The position numbers were made by a program, and so were the translations under genes. The notes beneath the pieces are model-generated. The model saw nothing but the letters and a program-made list of their open reading frames with translations. It searched no databases and was not told the DNA's origin. Positions 57,433 to 64,000 of a stretch of DNA of 64,000 bases are shown here, piece by piece. This DNA is from Tillandsia leiboldiana (Eukaryota; Streptophyta; Magnoliopsida; Poales; Bromeliaceae). The stretch is from the NCBI GenBank assembly GCA_029204045.2, contig CM055071.1, positions 18,820,867-18,884,866 on the forward strand, in the 5' to 3' direction. Positions within the stretch are counted from its first letter, which is position 1, and every line of letters starts with the position of its first letter.

Positions 57433-57447
57433 GCGTGACAGATTAGG

Positions 57448-57460
57448 TGGTATCAGAGCC
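57448..57460 (+). other. Primer-binding site of D
   Basis: TGGTATCAGAGCC, 7 bases after the LTR end; initiator tRNA-Met type, intact. Confidence 0.96.
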
Positions 57461-57606
57461 TAGGTGTTTAGGTCATTGGGGACTTAGGGACCCTAGGCTT
57501 TTGGTTGGACAGTGGATTGACTGTCGAGAGAGATGTGTGGTAGCGAGAGTTTTGGTTGTGTTGTGACTCCCCAGGGATTTCGGGCGAGTGACTTTTCATG
57601 TTAGCT

Positions 57607-57651
57607 CTCTAAAGTAGTTCTGTTGGCTGCAGACAACACAACACTTTAGAG
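57607..57651 (+). other. Leader hairpin of D with CTGCAG loop
   Basis: CTCTAAAGT (57607-57615) with ACTTTAGAG (57643-57651), inner TGTTG (57621-57625) with CAACA (57634-57638), loop GCTGCAGA. 88 bases before the gag ATG. Confidence 0.6.
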
Positions 57652-57738
57652 TTGGAAACATGTTTTTGACTTTCGCTTGCTTGGGTTGTGAGGTTTTGGT
57701 TCTCTGACACCCTGTTTTCCCTGTCACAGTTGCCTGAG

Positions 57739-58608
57739 ATGCCTCCGAGACGTCGTGCGACGACGAGGGCGCACTCCGCGTCTGAGGACAGGCCCGAGCA
57801 GGAAAAGGCTACACAGGGGGAGGTTCATGAGCTGCGGGCCCAAGTGGCCCAGATGTCTGAGGCGTTGCGGCGCCAGGAGGAGGCAGCCAAACGGCAGGAG
57901 TTAAATATGGAGCGGATGATGAGGTTACTTGAGCAGAGGACATCTGCGGCACCGCCAGCGGCGACTTCGTCGACCTCATCGCAGATCGCCCCGCTGACAG
58001 AGTCGGAGCAGAGGGAGCTCACGGATCGATTAGCTTATATCAGCCAGTTCCGTCCTCCGCGATTCGCCGGGCAGAGTTCTGAGCCACGGGAAGTAGAAAA
58101 CTTGATTTCAGCAATAAAGAAGCTATTTGAGAACCTGTTTATTAAGGAAAAGCATCAGGTGTATTTGGCTACACACTTCCTGGAGGGTGACGCGGAGACT
58201 TGGTGGCGTCGTGTCCGCCCCCCGGGACCGCCAGGAGCCCAGGTGATGTCTTGGCAGGAGTTTCGCGCTTTGCTACTCGGGGCCTATTTCCCCGACAGTG
58301 CAAAGCAGAAGCTTGAGGGGGATCTCCGTCGACTGCAGCAGGGTAGTCGACCCCTTCCGGATTACATCCGAGAGTTCCAGTGTTTATTGAGCAGCGTGCC
58401 ACATGTTGCCCCTGACGAGGCCCAGAGGGTGGACCTGTTCGAGCGAGGGCTGCACCCGGATATTTATCACCTAGTTCATTCACACCGATCGCTGACTCTG
58501 GACGCAGCCATGGAGCGTGCACGGTGGGTCTCTCGAGGGAGGGTGATCATGGCAGAGAGAGGCGGGGCACCAGGGACTAGTGCCGGGGAGAAACGCCCCG
58601 CACCGTAG
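57739..58608 (+). CDS. gag: Gag (289 aa) of element D, ended by a premature TAG
   Basis: ATG at 57739 is chosen because MPPRRRATTRAH matches the gag start of A; an in-frame upstream ATG at 57688 lies in the leader. Residues about 28-70 are charged and heptad-like (ELRAQVAQMSEALRRQEEAAKRQE). The capsid-type core runs roughly from 105 to 245, with FRPPRFAGQSSEPREVENL, FLEGDAETWWRRVRP, LPDYIREFQCLL and DLFERGLHPDIYHLV. The TAG at 58606 is in frame with the following zinc-knuckle region and replaces a codon that is probably CAG, so gag is cut before its nucleocapsid part. Gag would assemble cytoplasmic particles. Confidence 0.9.
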   Translation: MPPRRRATTRAHSASEDRPEQEKATQGEVHELRAQVAQMSEALRRQEEAAKRQELNMERMMRLLEQRTSAAPPAATSSTSSQIAPLTESEQRELTDRLAYISQFRPPRFAGQSSEPREVENLISAIKKLFENLFIKEKHQVYLATHFLEGDAETWWRRVRPPGPPGAQVMSWQEFRALLLGAYFPDSAKQKLEGDLRRLQQGSRPLPDYIREFQCLLSSVPHVAPDEAQRVDLFERGLHPDIYHLVHSHRSLTLDAAMERARWVSRGRVIMAERGGAPGTSAGEKRPAP

Positions 58609-59290
58609 GATTCTGGACAGACGAGCAGACCGCGGCCCCCGAGGCCGCCTCAGATTCCGCCTCGAGGCCGCGGGGCATAGAGGAGACAGAAATCGGGGTG
58701 CTCCCGGCCTCCTAGGCAGCAGCAGCAGCAGCAGAGCCGCACCGATAGTTGTGTGATTTGCGGCGGACCCCACGCCCCCCAGCAGTGTGACCAGCGGCAG
58801 GGCCGATGTTACCGGTGTGGGCAAGCAGGGCACAGGTCGTGGTCTTGTCCTAGAGCGGGGTCATCGGCAGCGTCGGCAGCTTCGGTTCTTCCTCCACCGC
58901 CCTTTCAGACGGGCGGATCTTCGACAGGTTTTGGCCAGGGGGATAGGGCTGCTTCGTCGCGGCAGTCGGACAGGCGACCACCCCCGAGCGGCAGGGTGTA
59001 CACCGCACAGATCGATGATACGGAGGCAGCTGGCCACGTGGTGGCAGGTATTATCCTTATCTCCTCTACTCGCACTAGAGCTTTATTTGATACCGGAGCA
59101 TCTCATTCATTCATCAGTAGGACATTTGCATTCATGCATGGGCTAGAGATAGGACCGTTGCCTTTTGCTCATGAGGTCCAGGTACCCGATCATGTTCTAC
59201 ACGTTGATGAGTGTTGTTGGTCCTGCCCTGTGCAGTTAGGGCCTTAGATTTTACCTGTAGATCTTTTGGTCCTTCGCCAGCTCCGGGATT
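58609..59290 (+). pseudogene. Nucleocapsid knuckles and aspartic protease of D
   Basis: Same frame as gag after the TAG; a second TAG is at 58678-58680 and a third at 59245-59247. Contains two knuckles, CVICGGPHAPQQC and CYRCGQAGHRSWSC, then the retropepsin motif ALFDTGASHSFIS (about 59085-59120), followed by HVLHVDECCWSCPVQ. The protease would cut the polyprotein. After 59247 the frame is lost: one base appears missing near 59291, after which the pol frame continues. All three stops are TAG. Confidence 0.85.
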
Positions 59291-60941
59291 TGACGTAGTT
59301 TTGGGGATGGATTGGTTGACTCAGTATTACGCTGCTATTGATTGTCGAGAGAGGACTGTGACCCTCAGGGAGCCGGGTCAGGAGGAGTATGTTTTCAGAG
59401 GTTGTCAGAGTACGCTGTTTGCAGCGACAATCTCTTCTGCTAGAGCCCGACAGCTGATGAGTCGTGGTTGTGTTGCTTTCTTAGCTACTGTTGTCGAGGC
59501 GCCTACGGCGATGCCTGGACTCGAGGACATTCCTATCATCCGAGAGTATCCAGATGTGTTCCCTCCCGAGCTATTGTCTATGCCGCCGGATCGAGAGATT
59601 GAGTTTGTGATTGACGTGGTTCCTGGAACCACGCCAATCTCTAAGGCACCCTATATAATGGCACCAGCAGAATTGAGAGAGTTAAAGGCTCAGCTTCAGG
59701 ATCTCTTGGATCGCGGGTTTGTTCGTCCTAGTGTTTCTCCTTGGGGAGCCCCGATTCTTTTTGTGAAGAAAAAGGACGGGTCACTTAGGCTTTGTGTGGA
59801 CTACAGAGAATTGAATAAAGTGACCATTAAGAACAAGTATCCACTTCCTCGGATTGATGATTTATTTGATCAGCATCAGGGAGCCACGGTTTTCTCGAAG
59901 ATAGATCTGCAGTCCGGTTACCACCAGCTGAGGGTGAGGGCCGAGGATGTGTCCAAGACGGCGTTTAGGTCTCGGTATGGGCATTACGAGTTTACAGTGC
60001 TACCTTTTGGTTTGACGAATGCCCCGGCTGCGTTCATGGATCTGATGAACCGAGTCTTTCAACCGTACCTGGACCGTTTTGTGGTGGTTTTCATTGATGA
60101 CATCCTGATTTACTCCCGTAGCGACTTTGAGCACGAGGAGCACTTGAGGTTAGTGCTGCAGCTTCTGAGGGAGAAGAAGCTGTATGCGAAGTTAAAGAAG
60201 TGTGCCTTTTGGCTTCTGGAGGTTTCTTTTCTAGGCCACATCGTTTCAGCCGCAGGAGTGGCAGTGGACCCGGCGAAGATTGTTTCAGTTCGGGATTGGC
60301 CTAGACCTATGACGGTGACGGAGATTCGGAGCTTCTTGGGCCTTGCGGGCTACTACCGTCGTTTTGTTGAGGGCTTTGCGAAGCTCTCTACCCCCCTCAC
60401 TAGATTGACAAAGAAAGGGGTAAAATTTGTATGGACAGAGCAATGCCAGCAAAGCTTCGAGGATTTGAAGCAGCGATTGATTTCAGCACCAGTCCTTGCA
60501 CTACCAGTTATGGGAGAGGGCTTCGTGATTTTCAGTGATGCCTCCCACAGCGGCCTTGGATGCGTGTTGATGCAGCAGGGTAGGGTAATTGCCTATGCTT
60601 CACGCCAGTTAAAGGATTATGAGAGAAATTACCCTACACATGACCTAGAGTTGGCTGCAGTTGTTTTTGCCCTAAAGCTCTGGCGGCACTACTTGTATGG
60701 GGAGTGCTGTGAGGTCTTCACCGATCATCAGAGTTTGAAGTACCTGTTCACTCAGAAAGAACTCAATCTAAGGCAGCGCCGGTGGCTTGAGCTTTTGAAG
60801 GATTATGACTTGAGCATTCTCTATCATCCCGGCAAGGCCAATGTGGTCGCGGATGCTTTGAGCAGGCGTTCAGGGCAGACCTTGAGCATGCTTATTACCC
60901 AGCAGAGACCACTGAGAGAGCAGCTAGGAGTTTGGATTTAG
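59291..60941 (+). CDS. pol: Reverse transcriptase / RNase H region of D (about 550 codons open)
   Basis: One open frame with all signature motifs. Linker: VLGMDWLTQYYAAIDC and DIPIIREYPDVFPPEL. RT: KKDGSLRLCVDYRELNK, FSKIDLQSGYHQLRV, FTVLPFGLTNAPAAF and VVFIDDILIY with both catalytic aspartates (about 60085-60115). Connection: FLGLAGYYRRFVEGF. RNase H: FSDASHSGLGC, LELAAVVFALKLWRHYL, FTDHQSLKYL and NVVADALSRR. It would copy element RNA into cDNA and remove the template. There is no own start; it is part of the polyprotein, separated by a one-base shift from the protease frame and by another at about 60930 from integrase. Confidence 0.93.
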
Positions 60942-62005
60942 AGATTGTGCCCCCAGGGGACTCTGCGAGGCTTATGTCATTGGTTTTGCAGCCCACTCTG
61001 TTGGATAGGATCAGACAAAAACAAAGTGAGGACCCCTATCTTCTGAGGGTTCGAGACCAGATGCAGCTTGGTCGGAGCGGGACTTTTCTGTGGATGCCGC
61101 GGGAGTACTCCGGTACAGGGACCGCATTTGTGTGCCTGTGGATTTGGATATCAGAGAGCTGATCCTGAGGGAGGCTCACTGTACACCTTACACCCTCCAT
61201 CCTGGGGGAACTAAGATGTATAGGAATTTAAAGGCACAATTTTGGTGGCAAGGCATGAAGAGGGATATTGGTAGGGTTGTAGCCCACTGTCTAACTTGCC
61301 AGCAGGGTTAAGGCGGAACACCAGGTTCCCGCAGGCAAGTTACAAAGCCTACCATCCCTGAGTGGAAATGGGATTGTGTCACCATGGACTTTATTGTGGG
61401 TCTGCCGAGGACTCAGAGTGAGCTGATGCTATATGGGTGGTCGTGGATTGATTGACTAAATCAACCCACTTTCTGCCGATTCAGTCAGGTTGGGCCTTGG
61501 AGAGGTTAGCACAGTTGTACCTTGACAAGATCGTGAGGCTTCATGGAGTGCCAGCTTCTATCGTGTCAGACAGGGACCCCAGGTTTACCTCGCAGTTTTG
61601 GAGGAGCTTGCAAGACGGCCTTGGGGACCCAGCTTCAGTTCAGCACCGCCTTCACCCACAGACCGACGGACAGTCTGAGCGGACTATTCAGACTCTGGAG
61701 GACATGTTGAGAGCTTGTGTCTTGAGCTTTAGCGGTGGTTGGGATCGACATTTGAGATTGAGCAGAGTTTGCCTACAACAATAGCTTCCAGGCGCGTATC
61801 CAGATGGCGCCCTATGAAGCGTTGTATGGTAGGACATGTCGATCGCCTCTATGTTGGAGTGATGTGGGTGAAAGAAAACTTTGGGCCATATTTGCTTTTG
61901 GACGCCGAGGATAAAGTCAAGGTATTCGACGCCACTTGGTCACTGCTCAGAGCCGGCAGAAGAAGCTACGCCGATAGGAGGCGGCGAGACTTGGAGTTCC
62001 AGGTA
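60930..62005 (+). pseudogene. Integrase of D, several frameshifts, 3' truncated
   Basis: Linker in frame 2 (QPTLLDRIRQKQSEDPYLL), HHCC finger in frame 1 (LHPGGTKMYRNLKAQFWW, AHCLTCQQ; 61170-61308), DDE core: TMDFIVGLPRTQ (61386), VSDRDPRFTSQFW (61563) and QTDGQSERTIQTLEDML (61660). All three catalytic acidic residues are present but lie in shifted frames. The C-terminus (GPYLLLDAEDKVKV, DLEFQVG) stops at about 62005. Chromodomain absent. Confidence 0.88.
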
Positions 62006-62870
62006 GGCCGATCCCCGATGCGTCGCAATACACTTCGTAATCTTCCCGGGTGTCGGCAGCACAAGTATCGGTGCCCTGGTTAACCTCCTTTTGAGTTCCT
62101 CAAAAGTTTTTCCTGGCTTTGGCGTCCATATGAACTTCTCCCCTTTTCTGGTCAACCGATTCAAGGGGCAGCATCTTTCGCGGAAACCCCTCTACAAACG
62201 CCTGTAATAGCCTGCCAGTCCGAGGAAACTGCGGACCTCTGTCACCGTCGTCGGCGGCTGCCAGTCGACACCACGGACTCCACCTTCTTCGGATCCACGA
62301 GATTCCCTGTGCCGAGATCACATGTCCTAGGAAGCCGACTTCGCGTAGCCAGAACTCACACTTCTTGAGCTTAGCGAACAGCTCCTGCTCCCTGAGAGTT
62401 TGGAGGACTGTTTGCAAATGGTCCTCGTGTTCCTCGTCGGTAGTGGAGTAGATCAGTATGTCGTCGATGAAAACCACCACGAACCGATCCAGGAAGGGTC
62501 TGAAGATCCGGTTCATCATGTCCATGAAGACTGCGGGGGCGTTCGTGAGTCCGAAGGGCATAACCGTGAACTCGTAGTGGCCGTACCGGGTCCGGAAAGC
62601 AATCTTCGGAATGTCCTTGTCCCGAACCCGGAGTTGGTGGTAGCCCGACTGTAAATCGATCTTGGAGAAGACCGTCGCCCCTCTCAGCTGGTCGAAGAGG
62701 TCATCTATTCTAGGCAGGGGGTACTTGTTTTTCTCTGTGACTTTGTTTATTCCTCTGTAATCAATGCAGAGACGCAGGCTTCCGTCTTTCTTCCGCACGA
62801 AGAGTACCGTGCGCCCCAGGGTGACACACTCGGTCTTATGAACCCTTTATCCAAGAGGTCTTCCAGTTGT
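62006..62870 (-). pseudogene. Reverse transcriptase and RNase H start of E
   Basis: Open minus frame 62798-62100 holds KKDGSLRLCIDYRGINKV, FSKIDLQSGYHQLRV, FTVMPFGLTNAPAVF and VVFIDDILIY (catalytic aspartates intact), then shifts after LGHVISAQGI. Another frame continues with NRLTRKGEKFIWTPKPGK, and after another shift an RNase H start with YCDASGIG at about 62030-62006. RNase H is cut there. Confidence 0.9.
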
Positions 62871-63307
62871 GCTTTAAGCTCCTTTAGTTCTGCGAAGGCC
62901 ATTCGGTAAGGTGCCTTCGAAATAGGCTGCGTGCCCGGTAGTAGTTCGATGGGGAATTCCACCTCCCGTTCCGGGGGCATCCCAGGCAGTTCCGTGGGGA
63001 AGACGTCGGGGAAATCCCTCACCACTGGAATATCGGCGAGCGTCGTCGGGGGTCGGGTAGCCAAATCCACCGATGCCAAGTAGGCCACGCAACCACCCTC
63101 CACCAGTCTTCTGGCCCGGGTCGCTGAGATGATCGCCGGGAAGGAGATGCTCTTACCCATCATGTACACATGCTCAGGGAAACCCGGTTCGTGTAAACGC
63201 AGCTGTCGCTTGTCACAATCGATGAGTGCCTGGTACCTCGTGAGCCAGTTCATGCCAGCACCACGTCGTACTCCTTCAGGGGGATTACCACTAAATCCCA
63301 AGGGCAT
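62747..63307 (-). pseudogene. Protease-RT linker of E
   Basis: MNWLTRYQALIDCDKRQLRLHEPG, LADIPVVRDFPDVFPTELPGMPPEREVEF and SKAPYRMAFAELKELKAQLEDLL in one frame; shifted relative to both the protease and the RT frames. Confidence 0.88.
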
Positions 63308-63560
63308 GCTAGTCGCCCTAGTTTAATCGGGCAGGCGGTCACGACGCTGACCGCCTCCAAGGTCCCTCCGCCGTTTGCACTGTCAAGGGTTTTGGAGGGG
63401 TGTCTCCTCGAGGCCAAACAAAACACGAAGTCACGGGAAATGAAAGAGTGTGTTGCTCCGGTGTCGAAAAGGGTTCTAGCACGGGAATTGGAAACAGAAG
63501 TGGTACCTGCAAGTGCTTCCTCCGGCGGGTCTGTCTCTTGGTGGGTCATTGAGAAGACAC
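63250..63560 (-). pseudogene. Aspartic protease of E
   Basis: ARTLFDTGATHSFISRDF at about 63475-63420 gives the retropepsin active site; LKEYDVVLA ends the frame near 63250, with a shift into the linker. Otherwise plausible in length. Confidence 0.88.
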
Positions 63561-64000
63561 TCTCCGCCTGGTTGTGGCTGCCGGTCCTCCTCGCGCGTGG
63601 TGCAGGGGGCCTAGACGTCGACGCCATAGGGGCTTTCCCCGCCCTGAGAACTGTGGCGTGGGCGTAGAAGCTGCGGAGGACGCAGACCCCCCGCCTAAGG
63701 GGCAGTTGCGGCGGAAGTGCCCTCGTCTGCCGCACCTGAAGCAGTGGTCGCCTTTTGGGGGCACTCCCCCGGAATGTGCCCTCCCCCGCATATGACACAA
63801 GGCCTATTCCCTGGCCTCGGTCCTCCTGTTGGCGCGCTCCGGGACCCTGCCTGAGGTCTCCACCGTTTGGGGCCCCGCCCCCGCCCCAAGAGCCTCCTCC
63901 CGAGTTCTGCTGTTGCCGCTTCCGGTCCTCTAGCCGCGTCGAGTTCTCCCTTCTGGCGCGGGTGACCGCAAAACCCCGCTCCACCGTAGTGGCTCTGTCG
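63561..64000 (-). pseudogene. Gag C-terminus (zinc knuckles) of E
   Basis: Two knuckles in adjacent frames: CVICGGGHIPGEC (63695-63889 frame) and CFRCGRRGHFRRNC (63546-63800 frame), one base apart in phase. An Arg/Gly/Gln-rich segment precedes them. The gag start lies to the right of the window. Confidence 0.8.

Larger units (their letters stand above)
54676..57440 (+). mobile_element. 5' LTR of D (2,765 bp)
   Basis: TGTAGTGTACCGG to GGGCGTGACA. Order: U3, TATA (55003), CT-rich start, GC-rich 79-bp and 67-bp repeats (55500-56110), degenerate 30-bp motifs (56595-56830), TATC microsatellite (56945-56963), U5 hairpins, end. Collinear with LTR A except that the GC-rich repeats are of different unit length and sequence. 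Confidence 0.92.
54676..62005 (+). mobile_element. Element D: Tekay/Del-like chromovirus, truncated at 3' end
   Basis: 5' LTR 54676-57440, PBS, leader, gag 57739, zinc knuckle and protease, RT/RNase H, integrase to about 62005, where the sequence switches to element E in the opposite orientation. Same family as A (matching LTR termini and gag start). It lies in LTR K; the flank is TGAAC (54671-54675). The chromodomain, PPT and 3' LTR are missing. Confidence 0.9.
62006..64000 (-). mobile_element. Element E: second chromovirus-type element, minus strand, truncated at both ends
   Basis: In minus order: gag C-terminus with knuckles, protease, RT, start of RNase H. It meets D at about 62004-62012 in the middle of RNase H, with no LTR, PBS or PPT at the junction. 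Divergent from D in protein sequence and codon choice; many single-base shifts. Confidence 0.85.

Overview
The window is plant nuclear DNA made almost entirely of nested LTR retrotransposons. I see no host gene and no prokaryotic feature. The evidence for a flowering plant (species not identifiable) is: Ty3/gypsy chromovirus polyproteins of the Tekay/Del type (CCHC knuckles, DTGA protease, FIDD reverse transcriptase, RNase H, HHCC-DDE integrase, chromodomain tail), a primer-binding site complementary to initiator tRNA-Met, polypurine tracts, 3-4 kb LTRs ending in CGGGGCGTGACA, and a plant 5S rRNA-derived sequence.

Layout, with letters assigned here. A (minus, 1-3956) is a 5' LTR, PBS and open gag running off the left edge; it sits inside the 3' LTR of C. 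C (minus, 3957-41847) is a decayed chromovirus: 3' LTR stub 3957-4288, PPT, broken pol/gag 4306-7480, gag N-terminus and leader near 19286-19870 and again at 34055-34639, and a 5' LTR at 34640-35450 plus 38941-41847. B (minus, 7486-19280; again 22338-34049) is a non-autonomous element inserted in the gag of C with a CAGGA target-site duplication. Its internal region lacks RT, RNase H and integrase and carries a roughly 59-copy 30-bp array and a 27-bp array. I (plus, 35451-38935, TSD GTGGC) is a solo-LTR-like insertion in the 5' LTR of C and holds a 5S rRNA palindrome. F (plus, 41848-49078) is an old degenerate element; C inserted into it and solo LTR J (43024-45882, TSD GACCG) lies inside it. 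To the right, H (minus LTR, 49079-52230) interrupts the LTR of F, K (plus LTR, from 52231) interrupts H, D (plus, 54676-about 62005) interrupts K, and E (minus, about 62006-64000) abuts the broken integrase end of D.

The 100-N gap at 21059-21158 is central to reading this window. Sequence 6290-21058, ending at the gap, is repeated as 21159-35829, starting at the gap, including the same rare repeat-unit variants in the same order. This is almost certainly one locus assembled twice from overlapping, error-rich contig ends, so the true locus is about 14.8 kb shorter.

No intact polyprotein is complete in the window. The gag of A is open throughout, and D has an intact gag and an intact RT/RNase H frame but a broken protease-pol junction and integrase. 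B has only cis signals (LTR, PBS, leader hairpin, PPT) and would have to be mobilised by proteins of relatives such as A or D. Two RNA structures look conserved across families: a hairpin near the LTR 3' end with compensatory changes, and a leader hairpin between PBS and gag with a palindromic CTGCAG loop.
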